DNA of 57,418 bases from Oscillospiraceae bacterium (GCA_017462785.1 JAFTQJ010000071.1:1-57418); one strand, 5' to 3'; shown: positions 15,826-24,453, counted from the first letter of the stretch. Translations and numbers: made by a program. The notes: generated from the letters alone by a model not told the origin.

Positions 15826-17426
15826 GAATTGGTTCCTCCTGTTTCTTTGAGTACTGCTTCTGCACAGCGGATGCCGTCCACGGCGGCAGAGGTGATGCCG
15901 CCTGCATAGCCGGCTCCCTCACCGCAGGGGTAAAGCCCGTGCACGGCGATGCTCTGGTATTCCTCGTTCCGAAGCATGCGGACGGGGGATGAGCTTCTGG
16001 ATTCCACGCCCGTCAGGACCGCATCCGGATCCGCAAAGCCCCGAAGCTTTCTGTCCATTGCGGTGATGCCGAGCCGGAGCGTTTCGCACATGAAATCGGG
16101 CAGATAGCGGTCGGGAGAGGCAAATGTCGTATCCGGAATATAGGTCGGTGTGACCTTCCCGAAATGGTCGGATTCACGGCGGAGAAGGAAATCTCCGACA
16201 CGGATCACGGGTGCTGCATAATTGCCGCCGCCGGCTGCAAACGCGGCACGCTCCAGCTCCTGCTGCATCCGCATACCGGAAAGGGGATGTTCATCCGGAA
16301 AGTCCTCGGGATGCAGTCCCACAAGCAACGCAGAATTAGCGTTTCTGCCGTTTCTTGCAAAATGGCTCATGCCGTTCACGGCAAGCATTCCCTCCTCCGA
16401 GGCTGCCGCCACGACCTCACCGCCGGGGCACATGCAGAAGGTGTACAGGCTTCTGCCGTTCGGGAGGTGCACTGCCAGCTTATAATCCGCCGCCCCGAGT
16501 GCCGGATGTCCTGCGGACGCACCATAGAGGGCACGGTTCATATCGGCTTGCAGATGCTCGATGCGGACACCCATTGCAAAGGGCTTCTGTGCCAGCGGCA
16601 GGCCCTTCTCCCAGAGATGCTGCATCGTGTCACGGGCACTGTGTCCGAGTGCAAAAATGGCATGATCTGTGGGAATTTCATGTTCCTCTCCATTCTGCAC
16701 ATACTGCACGGCGGTCAGTCTGCCGTCACGCTCCGTATAGCCGGTGAGCTTTGCGGAAAAACGCACCTCACCACCAAGATCTATGATCTTTGCACGGAGA
16801 TTCCGCACCGTTCCGGTGAGCCTGTCCGTGCCGATGTGGGGCTTTGCCTGCCAGAGAATTTCCTCGGGTGCACCGCATTGTGCAAAGGTTTCCAGCACAA
16901 AGCGGATGCGGGGATCCTTGATGCCCGTGTGGAGCTTGCCGTCGGAAAATGTGCCTGCACCGCCCTCTCCGAACTGGATGTTGCATTCCGTGTCAAGGAT
17001 TCCGTTTTCACGGAATTTCCGCACTTTTTCCATACGTTCTTCAACTGCACAGCCACGTTCGAGCACGATCGGGCGAAGTCCGGCTTTTGCGAGAACATAT
17101 GCCGCAAACATGCCGGCAGGTCCGAAGCCGACCACAACCGGACGCACCGGATGGGTGCACTTGTGCACTGTATAGGGCGTTTCGGCAACGTGGAGCACAT
17201 CGTTGTCCCTGGCGAAAATTTCCAAAAGCTTTTGCTCCTGTGCAGTTTCAAGATCGAGCGAAAATAGGAAGGAAACGGCATTTCGCTTTCTTGCATCCAC
17301 AGAACGACGGCGGATCTTCAGAGATAGGACGGAATCCGCAGAAATCCGCAGTTTTTTTGCTGCCGCACTGCGGAGATCCTGCTCATGATAATCCAGCGGC
17401 AGACGGATGTTTTGTAGACGGATCAT
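15813..17426 (-). CDS. FAD-dependent oxidoreductase of the COG2509 type
   Basis: A 537-residue flavoprotein. An N-terminal domain of about 90 residues (LPLDYHEQDLRSAAAKKL) precedes a Rossmann fold, VVVGFGPAGMFAAYVLAKAG, with a second nucleotide block at VERGCAVEERM and NIQFGEGGAGTFSDGKLHTG; the C-terminus has YPCGEGAGYAGGITSAAVDG for flavin binding. This family is widespread in Clostridia and annotated only as an FAD-dependent dehydrogenase; the substrate is unknown. ATG 17426 (AAGGAG 9 nt upstream) overlaps the previous stop as ATGA. It is the middle gene of a coupled run ending in rsmA. Confidence 0.85.
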   Translation of the reverse strand: MIRLQNIRLPLDYHEQDLRSAAAKKLRISADSVLSLKIRRRSVDARKRNAVSFLFSLDLETAQEQKLLEIFARDNDVLHVAETPYTVHKCTHPVRPVVVGFGPAGMFAAYVLAKAGLRPIVLERGCAVEERMEKVRKFRENGILDTECNIQFGEGGAGTFSDGKLHTGIKDPRIRFVLETFAQCGAPEEILWQAKPHIGTDRLTGTVRNLRAKIIDLGGEVRFSAKLTGYTERDGRLTAVQYVQNGEEHEIPTDHAIFALGHSARDTMQHLWEKGLPLAQKPFAMGVRIEHLQADMNRALYGASAGHPALGAADYKLAVHLPNGRSLYTFCMCPGGEVVAAASEEGMLAVNGMSHFARNGRNANSALLVGLHPEDFPDEHPLSGMRMQQELERAAFAAGGGNYAAPVIRVGDFLLRRESDHFGKVTPTYIPDTTFASPDRYLPDFMCETLRLGITAMDRKLRGFADPDAVLTGVESRSSSPVRMLRNEEYQSIAVHGLYPCGEGAGYAGGITSAAVDGIRCAEAVLKETGGTNSCRI

Positions 17427-18643
17427 GTTTGTGCACTCCTTTCCGCAATATCTTTCGCCGCCCATGCACCGCTTGCCCAGCACCAATGGAGGTGATAGCC
17501 TCCGCAAAGGCTGTGCACGTCGGCGGCTTCTCCGATAATGTAGAGATTCGGGTGCTGCTTCACCTGCAAATGCTCATCCAGTGCACTCCCCTTCACGCCG
17601 CCGGCGGTCGCCTGTGCCTGTTTCCAGTCGGCAAGTCCGGTGACGGGGAATTGCAGATCATGCAGTTTTCCTGCAAGCTCCATGATATTCCTGCCGTCGA
17701 GCTGTTCGCAGGGAGTATTCGCCCGTATGCCGCATTCTTTGAGAATAAGCCGTGCCAAGGGCTTCTGGACGATGCCGGAGAGCATCATTTCGCTGTCCGC
17801 ACCGTACCGCACCGCCTGAAATGCGTAGAGCATTGCGGCAGTCCCGCCCTCGCTCTGATGGGGGCAGAGGTTCAGGGAAATGCGGAAATCTCCACATTTT
17901 TTCGGATCCACAAGTCCTGCAAGATCAAAAAGACAGATGCCGGAGAGGGCGGTTTCCGTGAACTGCACCTCGCCGGACGCCTCACGGATGGGCTTCTCCT
18001 GACAGAGCATTGTGACCCTGGCTCTCACACGCAATCCTTTCAAGGGGCGGAGCATGCCTGCATCCGAACGCACGGGGCAGAGCACGGGCTTCGGAGGTGC
18101 AAGCGGAATGCCGAGCCTGCGGAGCAGCTCCCATGCACTGCCGTCCGTGCCAAGCTGCGGTGCAGCATAGCCTCCGGCTGCAAAAATGACCGCATCTGCG
18201 GTGTATTCCGCATCTTCCGTGCACACACGCCAGCCTTTTTTCATGGGGGTGACTGCGGTGACACATGCATCACAAAGCTCCTCCACGCCATATCCTGCAC
18301 ATGCCCCCCGGAGGGCATCGAGGACGGCTGCGGCGGTCATACTGTAGGGGTAGACCCTCCCCTGCTCATCCGTCCGGCAGCAAAGCCCGAGGGATTCAAA
18401 AAAACCCGAAGCATCACCAAATCCTGCAAGGATCTCCGCCGTGGAAACACTGCCGGAATAGTCGCTTGCAGAGATGGGGGTATGACTTAAATTGCATCTG
18501 CCGTTGCCGGTGGCAAGGATCTTTTTTCCGGTACGGGACTGCTTTTCCAGAATGGCGATCCCGTTCACACCGTAGGATGCCGCCGTGACAGCCGCCGCCA
18601 GTCCCGAAGCTCCGCCGCCGATGATGATGAGCCGATGATGCAT
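17423..18643 (-). CDS. HI0933/BaiN-like flavoprotein
   Basis: A 406-residue flavoprotein beginning MHHRLIIIGGGASGLAAAV, the FAD-binding GxGxxG motif, with GNGRCNLSHT characteristic of the HI0933 family and a C-terminal LYIIGEAADVHSLCGGYHLH closing the FAD site. Related proteins include BaiN, a bile-acid reductase candidate, but most members have unknown substrates, so no function beyond NAD(P)/FAD oxidoreductase is claimed. ATG 18643 follows GGGAGGAA; a TTG five codons earlier overlaps that site and is rejected. It starts an apparent operon with the next FAD gene and rsmA. Confidence 0.85.
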   Translation of the reverse strand: MHHRLIIIGGGASGLAAAVTAASYGVNGIAILEKQSRTGKKILATGNGRCNLSHTPISASDYSGSVSTAEILAGFGDASGFFESLGLCCRTDEQGRVYPYSMTAAAVLDALRGACAGYGVEELCDACVTAVTPMKKGWRVCTEDAEYTADAVIFAAGGYAAPQLGTDGSAWELLRRLGIPLAPPKPVLCPVRSDAGMLRPLKGLRVRARVTMLCQEKPIREASGEVQFTETALSGICLFDLAGLVDPKKCGDFRISLNLCPHQSEGGTAAMLYAFQAVRYGADSEMMLSGIVQKPLARLILKECGIRANTPCEQLDGRNIMELAGKLHDLQFPVTGLADWKQAQATAGGVKGSALDEHLQVKQHPNLYIIGEAADVHSLCGGYHLHWCWASGAWAAKDIAERSAQT

Positions 18644-18678
18644 AGTTGTTCCTCCCAAAAATGATGTGAAATCCGGCT

Positions 18679-19545
18679 TTATTTGTCCTCGAGCATCAGC
18701 ACTGCGGTGATCTCGGGTCCGATATTGATGGAAACGGCTGCACCGATCTTGACAATATCCTCCGGCGGATAGCCCAGCCGCTGGGTCAGCTCCTGTGCAA
18801 GCTCCTCGGGCAGCTCACTGTTGGAACCACGCAGAATGAGATAGGGTGCACTTTTGATCATCTTCTCCGCTTTTTCAGCGAGGGTGGGCACGATCTTCTT
18901 TTCGCCCCTCACCTTTTCAATGACCTTGTTTTCGCCGTCCACGAACTGGATCACGGGCTTCAGACCGAGCAGATCGCCTGCAAATGCGGCGGCTGCGGAA
19001 ACTCTTCCCGATTTCTTGGCATATTTGAGCGTGTGGGGAATGACATAGACCGTTGCCTTGTCGAACCAGTCCTCCAGATAGCCTACGATTTCTGCGGCAC
19101 TGATGCCCCTTGCTGCCATTTTTGCCGCCTGCTGCACGGAATAGCCGTAAACTGCGGTGTAGCACTTGGAATCAATGATGTGGATCCGCATCTGCTCCTG
19201 TGCCATGGGGTAATTGTCATAGAGGGCAGCCTTTGCCATCTGTGCATTCTGATGCGTTGCGGAGCCTTTGGAATTGATTGTCACGCAGATCACATCCGTA
19301 TAGCCTGCATCGAGGTACTCCTTGAACTTCTCCTCATAGGTGAAGGACGTGATCTGGGAGGTGGTGGGCAGCTCGTCGGACTGCACCAGCAGATCGTAGA
19401 ATTCATCCGTGGACAGGTCACGCTGTTCTGCATAGGAGCCGCCGTTCACGCTCAGCATGATGCTCAGGACATCAATGCCCAGCTCCTCGGCGACCGGAAG
19501 CGGAATATCGCTCGTAGAATCAGTAATGAGTTTGATCTTTTCCAT
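18679..19545 (-). CDS. DegV-family fatty-acid-binding protein
   Basis: A 288-residue DegV protein: MEKIKLITDSTSDIPLPVAE is the classic start, TTSQITSFTYEEKF supplies the lipid carboxylate-binding Thr/Ser motif, and SGRVSAAAAFAGDLLGLKPV is the conserved central block. Homologues (FakB) present fatty acids to the kinase FakA for phosphorylation; no fakA is in this window, so a lipid carrier role is inferred from family alone. AAGGAG precedes the ATG. It lies 21 nt downstream of trmL and upstream of the flavoprotein gene on the same strand. Confidence 0.9.
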   Translation of the reverse strand: MEKIKLITDSTSDIPLPVAEELGIDVLSIMLSVNGGSYAEQRDLSTDEFYDLLVQSDELPTTSQITSFTYEEKFKEYLDAGYTDVICVTINSKGSATHQNAQMAKAALYDNYPMAQEQMRIHIIDSKCYTAVYGYSVQQAAKMAARGISAAEIVGYLEDWFDKATVYVIPHTLKYAKKSGRVSAAAAFAGDLLGLKPVIQFVDGENKVIEKVRGEKKIVPTLAEKAEKMIKSAPYLILRGSNSELPEELAQELTQRLGYPPEDIVKIGAAVSINIGPEITAVLMLEDK

Positions 19546-19566
19546 AATTTTCTCCTTTTTTGGGGA

Positions 19567-20070
19567 TTATTCCCATTCGTATTTTGTCAAATTGCCTCTG
19601 GTTTCCAGCTCCGGATAGTCCCACTGCCGCAGAACTTCATAGGCGGCGATGGCGGCGGAATTGGACAGGTTCAGGCTTCGCAGTGTCGGCCGCATCGGGA
19701 TGCGGACACAGGTTTCCGGATGGGCATAGAGCAGCTCCTCCGGCAGTCCGGCATCCTCTCTGCCGAACATCAGATAGATATCCTCGTTCGGGTCATACTG
19801 CACATCACTGTGACGTTTCCGACCCTTTGTCGTGAAAAAATAAATTTTGTCCTGTGCATGCAGCTCCATGAAGCTCCCGAGGCTTTCGTATTCGGTAATG
19901 TCCAGCTTGTCCCAGTAATCAAGTCCGGCACGTTTGAGCTGTTTGTCGGTGATGGTGAAGCCGAACGGATGGATCAGGTGAAGTCTGGCACCGGTCACGG
20001 CACAGGTACGGGAAATATTGCCTGTATTCTGGGGGATCTGCGGTTCGCAGAGGACGATGTTCAGTGACAT
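19567..20070 (-). CDS. trmL: tRNA (cytidine/uridine-34-2'-O)-methyltransferase TrmL
   Basis: A 167-residue SPOUT methyltransferase. MSLNIVLCEPQIPQNTGNIS is the conserved start (motif 1, Asn-Gly-Asn), YLMFGREDAGLPEELL motif 2 and RIPMRPTLRSLNLSNSAAI motif 3, forming the SAM-binding trefoil knot. It 2'-O-methylates the wobble nucleotide of tRNA-Leu isoacceptors. The frame is open 20 codons upstream, but ATG 20070 has AAAGGAG 5 nt away and the family length fits. It is divergent from the small protein gene at 20160. Confidence 0.94.
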   Translation of the reverse strand: MSLNIVLCEPQIPQNTGNISRTCAVTGARLHLIHPFGFTITDKQLKRAGLDYWDKLDITEYESLGSFMELHAQDKIYFFTTKGRKRHSDVQYDPNEDIYLMFGREDAGLPEELLYAHPETCVRIPMRPTLRSLNLSNSAAIAAYEVLRQWDYPELETRGNLTKYEWE

Positions 20071-20159
20071 GGGATGCTCCTTTTTGCTGATCATCAGCAT
20101 TTTCCATTCATGTTTTGCGTGCTTCTTCACATACTATCCCTGAAAAGGAGGGATTGCAA

Positions 20160-20333
20160 ATGAAGATGAGCACATTGATCAAGGGCATGGCAGTCGGTGC
20201 GGCTGCCGGAACTGCCTGCTATCTGCTGTCGAAAACTTCCGACCGTCAGAAGCACCGCATGAAGCGTCACGCAGAACAGGCACTTCATGCCGCTGGCTGT
20301 GTTGTGGATGATATTGCTTCGATGATGAAGTAA
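20160..20333 (+). CDS. Small putative membrane-associated protein
   Basis: A 57-residue protein MKMSTLIKGMAVGAAAGTAC... whose first 25 residues form a small Gly/Ala-rich hydrophobic helix, followed by a basic segment (SDRQKHRMKRHAEQ) and a short helical tail. The architecture recalls YtxH-type small proteins of Firmicutes, but I cannot assign a family. AAGGAGGGA at 20145-20153 supports ATG 20160 (ATG 20166 is also possible). It is convergent with ruvX, with 24 nt between stops. Function unknown. Confidence 0.65.
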   Translation: MKMSTLIKGMAVGAAAGTACYLLSKTSDRQKHRMKRHAEQALHAAGCVVDDIASMMK

Positions 20334-20357
20334 GCTTTGCAGGGCGGATGCCCTGCT

Positions 20358-20783
20358 TTACTTATTCACGCAGTTTTTCCGGTAGGCAAGGTAGCTTTCC
20401 AGAATAATGACCGCTGCCACAGCATCCACGACCGCCTTGCGTTTTTTGCCTCTGGTGTTGGTGACATTGAGGTAATTGTGGGCGGAAACGGTGGTGCTGC
20501 GTTCATCCCACATGACGGTTTCCAGTCCTGTTTTCTCCTCCAGAAGCTTTGCAAAATTCATGCATTTTTCGGCACGCTCGCCGATGGTGTTATTCATATT
20601 TTTGGGATAGCCTACGACGATCAGCTCCGCCCCCTGTTCCTTTGCCTTTGCAGCAACGGCATCGGCACAGCGTTCAAAATGACGCTCCTGCACGACGCAC
20701 ACAGGGGAGGCGAGAAATTCCGATTTGTCGCAGATGGCAAGCCCTGTGCGGGCATCTCCAAAGTCTACGGATAGGATTTTCAT
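20358..20783 (-). CDS. ruvX: Putative pre-16S rRNA nuclease / Holliday junction resolvase YqgF
   Basis: A 141-residue RNase H-like protein. MKILSVDFGDARTGLAICD carries the first catalytic Asp (residue 7), VVGYPKNMNN the second motif (normally GLP), WDERSTTVSA the Glu-bearing third, and DAVAAVIILESYL the final Asp. YqgF proteins trim the 5' end of 16S rRNA and were first proposed as Holliday resolvases. ATG 20783 follows GAAAGG at 7 nt; ATG 20798 has no site. Its 5' end and leader are copied twice just upstream in a 114-bp tandem repeat. Confidence 0.9.
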   Translation of the reverse strand: MKILSVDFGDARTGLAICDKSEFLASPVCVVQERHFERCADAVAAKAKEQGAELIVVGYPKNMNNTIGERAEKCMNFAKLLEEKTGLETVMWDERSTTVSAHNYLNVTNTRGKKRKAVVDAVAAVIILESYLAYRKNCVNK

Positions 20784-20798
20784 AGTTTTACCTTTCAT

Positions 20799-20897
20799 TT
20801 ACAGCAGCACTTCTGCGACCTTTGCACCGCAGGTGCATTGGGAGCAAATCGCCTGCACAGGCTCTGTGCCGCCGAAGTCTACGGATAGGATTTTCAT
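20799..20897 (-). CDS. Repeat-encoded micro-ORF 1 upstream of ruvX
   Basis: A 32-codon ORF in the tandem repeat. It opens MKILSVDFG exactly like RuvX, then diverges to GTEPVQAICSQCTCGAKVA and ends EVLL. It carries the same AAAGG site and start context as ruvX, and its TAA lies 15 nt before the ruvX ATG, so reinitiation onto ruvX is possible. Expression is unproven; it may be only a by-product of duplication. Confidence 0.35.
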   Translation of the reverse strand: MKILSVDFGGTEPVQAICSQCTCGAKVAEVLL

Positions 20898-20912
20898 AGT
20901 TTTACCTTTCAT

Positions 20913-21011
20913 TTAAAGTGGAATTACTGCGACCTTTGCACCGCAGGTGCATTGGGAGCAAATCGCCTGCACAGGCTCTGTGCCGCCGAAGTCTACGGAT
21001 AGGATTTTCAT
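20913..21011 (-). CDS. Repeat-encoded micro-ORF 2 upstream of ruvX
   Basis: The second copy of the same 32-codon ORF, identical through KVA and ending VIPL. Its TAA is 15 nt before the start of micro-ORF 1, so the three starts form a chain with equal spacing. The CSQCTC segment looks metal-ligand-like but arises from the hairpin DNA and should not be over-read. Confidence 0.35.
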   Translation of the reverse strand: MKILSVDFGGTEPVQAICSQCTCGAKVAVIPL

Positions 21012-21065
21012 AGTTTTACCTTTCATTTAAAGTGGAATTACTGCGACCTTTGTACTATTGATCTC

Positions 21066-21725
21066 TTAGGTATGCAGTGCGATTTCATGCCAATCGTTTT
21101 CCTGCGAGATCAGCCATTCCAGACCTCTTCTGCGTTCGAAAACGACCTCCATATTCAGATCGCCGATGGGGAGATTTTTGTCAACGTGCATATTCTGCAC
21201 ACATGCCCAATGGTAACGATAGTAGAGATCCAGCATATCGAGGATTTCCTCAATACAACGGGGTTTGCAGTTCTGACAGAATATCTCAAAGGAATCGCAG
21301 TCCACAACCAGATGAACCGCCTTTGCACAGTCGCAGATCTGGCTTGCATCGGAAATATCCTCCACAAGTCCCAATGCCCATGCAAGCGACCAGAAGCATT
21401 CGTATTCCCAGACAACATCCACGACATCCTGCTGGTCAAACATGCCGCTGACAAGGTGCTTCTCCTTCTCGTTGAGTGCATCAAATACGCCGAATTTCTT
21501 CATAAGGTCAATGAAAAAATGCACGCCGTCGTACTGCTGCTCGGAAATATCACACGCAATCTGCGTGGAAAGGAGTGCGGCAATGGCTCTTTTGCAGATG
21601 GCATCCTTGCTTTTCATCGTCACATCATCGGCGGATTCAATACAGGGCAGTCCTGCAAAGATGCCGATGCCCTTTGCTTTGATTTTCTGTTCGGAAAGTG
21701 CTTTTCGTTCCTGTGGTGTTTTCAT
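21066..21725 (-). CDS. DUF4272-family protein
   Basis: A 219-residue soluble protein resembling DUF4272: start MKTPQERKALSEQKIKAKGI, central FWSLAWALGLVEDISD, and the closing RRRGLEWLISQENDWHEIAL with Asp-Trp followed by a Thr near the end. No biochemical role is known for the family, which often occurs near polymorphic-toxin or surface loci. Four Cys sit in CDCAKAVHLVVDC and CQNCKPRC. GTGGAG lies 4 nt before the ATG. The 282-nt gap to ruvX is filled by the tandem repeat. Confidence 0.7.
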   Translation of the reverse strand: MKTPQERKALSEQKIKAKGIGIFAGLPCIESADDVTMKSKDAICKRAIAALLSTQIACDISEQQYDGVHFFIDLMKKFGVFDALNEKEKHLVSGMFDQQDVVDVVWEYECFWSLAWALGLVEDISDASQICDCAKAVHLVVDCDSFEIFCQNCKPRCIEEILDMLDLYYRYHWACVQNMHVDKNLPIGDLNMEVVFERRRGLEWLISQENDWHEIALHT

Positions 21726-21774
21726 GGTACTCCACTTCTTTCATCATAAGTTTTTGGTCTGAATAATCGTTTTC

Positions 21775-22512
21775 TCATCTGACATCATAATAAAATCCAT
21801 CCGCCGCTTCCCTGTCCTTTCCTGTGAAAATGCGTTTGGTGAGCTTGCGGTTTTTGATCAGATACCAGTCACCGAATTCATCGAATTTGCGGCTGGAGGT
21901 AAGGATATGGGATTTCTTCAGCGTGCCGTATTTCTGTCCCCTGCTCACGCCGAGTTTATTCAGTCTTGCGGCAAAATCCATATCCTCCAGACTGATCAGG
22001 CTTTCATCGAAGCCGCCTATCTTCTCGAAATCCCGCTTATAGCACCAGAACATACCGCCGGAAAGGGCAGCTTTGTTCTTCCACATGATGGGGATGAGAT
22101 TGAGTGCGACATAGGCTCCGGAACAGAGAATGCCGAGGGACACTCTCTCAAATTTCGAACGAGTGCCGCCGCCGACATACTTGCCGGATTCGAGCATCTC
22201 TGCGATTTCTTTCAAAGAGCCTTTTGTCATACAGCTGTCTGCGTCGATCGTTACGATAATATCGCCCGCTGCGGCTCTGACTCCGGCATTGCGGATCATG
22301 CTGATGCACTTATCCTGATTGTCGATCACCTGTGCACCGAATTTTTCCGAGATTTCTGCGGTTTTGTCCGTGCAGCGATTCGCTGCGACAATGATCTCCA
22401 CACGGCAGTCAGGCACTTCCTGTTCGGCACGCTTGATGGATTCCAGACAGGCAGTGATGTATTTTTCTTCGTTGTGAGCGGGGATGATGATGGAAAATGT
22501 ATGAGAGGTCAT
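21775..22512 (-). CDS. Family 2 glycosyltransferase
   Basis: A 245-residue GT-A enzyme. FSIIIPAHNEEKYITACLES is the donor-binding start, VTIDADSCM the DxD-like metal motif (Asp-Ala-Asp), and GGMFWCYKRDFEKIGGFDES with SLEDMDFAARL the acceptor/catalytic ED region. No transmembrane helix is obvious, so it likely works at the cytosolic membrane face on a lipid-linked or protein acceptor. The acceptor is unknown. ATG 22512 has AGGAGA 6 nt upstream. It is 26 nt downstream of an unknown gene but not in a glycan cluster, so its pathway cannot be inferred. Confidence 0.85.
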   Translation of the reverse strand: MTSHTFSIIIPAHNEEKYITACLESIKRAEQEVPDCRVEIIVAANRCTDKTAEISEKFGAQVIDNQDKCISMIRNAGVRAAAGDIIVTIDADSCMTKGSLKEIAEMLESGKYVGGGTRSKFERVSLGILCSGAYVALNLIPIMWKNKAALSGGMFWCYKRDFEKIGGFDESLISLEDMDFAARLNKLGVSRGQKYGTLKKSHILTSSRKFDEFGDWYLIKNRKLTKRIFTGKDREAADGFYYDVR

Positions 22513-22538
22513 GATAAATCTCCTGTTCCGGGACGGTA

Positions 22539-22928
22539 TCACTTCAATATTTCCGCCCCAAAATATCTCAGATTTTCAGGAATGCAGACTGCATTGATGT
22601 ACTTTTTGAATTCCTCGGAAATATACTCTCCGAACCTATGCCAGAGAATCGGGTCATCGGTCAGATATTCCAGAATGGTGACTTCCACCACATTGACAAC
22701 AGCGTCATTCCCCTGCTTCCACATGGTTTCAATCACATCACAGTACTGGCGTATGCTGTCCGGCTGGGTATTTTTCCGAAGCAGTGCAGTCAGCGGAACA
22801 TTGACCAGTTCTCCTGCAAGCGTATGCAGGAGAATCTGTTCATATTGTGCGAGATGCTGTGCACAGATGTCCGCACCATTCGGGAGTTTTTCGGAAAATA
22901 GAGTGATGCAGGTTTCGGGGGTGAGCAT
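22539..22928 (-). CDS. Uncharacterised 129-residue protein
   Basis: Not recognised with confidence. An all-helical-looking soluble protein with MLTPETCITLFSEKLPN at the start and LWHRFGEYISEEFKKYIN near the end; no signal, metal motif or membrane segment. The 40 codons before ATG 22928 are open but lie over the neighbouring gene boundary, and AAAGGAG stands 7 nt before this ATG. It sits 26 nt after the GNAT gene on the same strand, in a run of small genes without functional theme. Confidence 0.6.
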   Translation of the reverse strand: MLTPETCITLFSEKLPNGADICAQHLAQYEQILLHTLAGELVNVPLTALLRKNTQPDSIRQYCDVIETMWKQGNDAVVNVVEVTILEYLTDDPILWHRFGEYISEEFKKYINAVCIPENLRYFGAEILK

Positions 22929-22954
22929 GGGCGATCTCCTTTCACCAAAACCAA

Positions 22955-23485
22955 TCACTCCGCTTTTACAATATACCGACTGACAGAAAATGCCGCATTC
23001 CGCATTGGAAAGAATTCCTCTTCCGTTTTCTGGAATACGCCGCCGCATTTTTCGATTACTTTAATGGAGGCGAGATTTTCGGACATGGCATCGATCCTGA
23101 TTTCGGAATATCCTTTTGTAAACAGATAGTCAATCAAGCATTTGCAGGCTTCTGTCATGTATCCCTTGTTCCAGAATTTTCTCGACAGATTATAGCCGAT
23201 CACGGGCGTTCCTGTGACACCGTTCAGATAGCCGACCACATCAATTCCGCCGATCAGCTCATGTGTGTCTTTCAATTCGATGGCGAAATTGAGGCGTGCA
23301 GGCTTTTCGTATTCTTCGATCCATTGACGGAGAATGGCTCTGGTTACATCAATGCTTTCATGGGTGTTCCAAGTCAGATATTTTGTAACCTCCGGATCGC
23401 TTGCCCAGCCGGAAAACATGGCTTCTGCGTCCTCTTCTCTGAATGGTCTTAAACGGAGTCGGTTTGTTTCGAGTGTGAGTTTCAT
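22955..23485 (-). CDS. GNAT N-acetyltransferase, RimJ/RimL type
   Basis: A 176-residue GNAT protein. LETNRLRLRPFREEDAEAMF is the standard RimJ/RimL-like start, VIGYNLSRKFWNKGYMTEA gives the acetyl-CoA pyrophosphate loop (here Arg-x-x-x-Asn-Lys-Gly), and MSENLASIKVIEKCGG the conserved Asn-x-x-Ser helix. Such enzymes acetylate N-termini of ribosomal proteins or small molecules; the substrate is unknown. ATG 23485 has AAAGGTGA upstream. It begins 56 nt after pyrD and may be read through from the pyr operon, but no functional link is evident. Confidence 0.85.
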   Translation of the reverse strand: MKLTLETNRLRLRPFREEDAEAMFSGWASDPEVTKYLTWNTHESIDVTRAILRQWIEEYEKPARLNFAIELKDTHELIGGIDVVGYLNGVTGTPVIGYNLSRKFWNKGYMTEACKCLIDYLFTKGYSEIRIDAMSENLASIKVIEKCGGVFQKTEEEFFPMRNAAFSVSRYIVKAE

Positions 23486-23541
23486 TTTTATCACCTTTTC
23501 TGCAAGGGATAGAGGATAAATCAGCAACATCGGCTCGCCGC

Positions 23542-24453
23542 TTACCACGGCTTCACAGTACCAATAATATCCTTTACAGAAGCAATCTTATTTTCATCGA
23601 GGAAGGCATTCATTTCGTCCACGATCTTAATCGGTGCGTAAGGGTCCGTGAAGATCGCCGCACCAACCTGTACAGCGGATGCACCAGCCATCATCAGCTC
23701 GATGGCATCCTCGCCGGTGGACACGCCGCCCATACCGATGATCGGGATGGAAACTGCATTTGCTGTCTGCCAGATCATGCGGACTGCAACGGGGAGAATT
23801 GCCGGACCGGACAGACCGCCGACATTATTGTGCAGGACAGGTCTGCGTGTTCTTACATCAATTCTCATGCCAAGCAGCGTGTTGATCATGGAGAGGGCAT
23901 CCGCACCGGCGGACTCGACTGCCTTTGCGATCTCCACAATGCTTGTCACGTTCGGGGAAAGCTTCACCACCAGCGGCTTGGAGGTTGCCTTACGGACTGC
24001 GGCTGTCACGGCTTCCGCACTTGTGCAGGAAGTACCGAATGCCGCACCGCCCTGCTTGACGTTCGGGCAGGAAATGTTCAGCTCGATCATATGCACATCG
24101 GTCTTGTCCAGCTTTGCCGCAACCTCTGCACATTCCTCAGGGGTAGAGCCTGCAATATTCGCAAGAATGACGGTATCCTTGGTGAGCAGGTTCGGGAGTT
24201 CCTTTTCGATGAAGGTGTCAATGCCGGGATTCTGGAGACCTACGGAATTGAGCATGCCTGCCGGAGTTTCGGCGATTCTCGGGGAAAGATTGCCGGTACG
24301 CAGTGTGCCGGTCGTACCCTTGGTTGCAATGCCGCCGAGCTTGGACAGCGAATAGAATTCCTCGTATTCTCTGCCGTAGCCGAATACGCCGGATGCCGGA
24401 ATGATGGGGTTTTTGAATTCCACCCCTGCAACGTTTACAGACAGATCAGCCAT
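23542..24453 (-). CDS. pyrD: Dihydroorotate dehydrogenase B, catalytic subunit
   Basis: A 303-residue class 1B enzyme oxidising dihydroorotate to orotate with FMN; electrons pass through PyrK to NAD+. Visible blocks: FKNPIIPASGVFGYG, LNSVGLQNPGID, ELNISCPNVKQGG with the catalytic Cys, VKLSPNVTSI, and IPIIGMGGVSTGEDAIELMM binding FMN phosphate. The ATG shares one base with the pyrK stop (TAATG), with GAGGAGG inside the pyrK end, giving tight coupling as expected of subunits of one heterotetramer. Confidence 0.96.
   Translation of the reverse strand: MADLSVNVAGVEFKNPIIPASGVFGYGREYEEFYSLSKLGGIATKGTTGTLRTGNLSPRIAETPAGMLNSVGLQNPGIDTFIEKELPNLLTKDTVILANIAGSTPEECAEVAAKLDKTDVHMIELNISCPNVKQGGAAFGTSCTSAEAVTAAVRKATSKPLVVKLSPNVTSIVEIAKAVESAGADALSMINTLLGMRIDVRTRRPVLHNNVGGLSGPAILPVAVRMIWQTANAVSIPIIGMGGVSTGEDAIELMMAGASAVQVGAAIFTDPYAPIKIVDEMNAFLDENKIASVKDIIGTVKPW

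Larger units (their letters stand above)
20761..21045 (-). repeat. 114-bp tandem repeat copying the ruvX start
   Basis: The block starting AAGTCTACGGATAGG on the plus strand recurs at 20761, 20875 and 20989, an exact 114-nt period; the third copy fades at about 21045. Each unit holds the first eight codons of ruvX, its start codon and ribosome site, and a segment with two small hairpins (GCACAG-AGC-CTGTGC and a GCACC/GGTGC pair). As 114 is a multiple of three, frame is kept between units. Confidence 0.9.

Noticed and set aside
20761-21045. CRISPR-like array upstream of ruvX
   Set aside because: Units are 114 bp, nearly identical throughout, contain gene sequence, and have no spacer pattern or cas genes.
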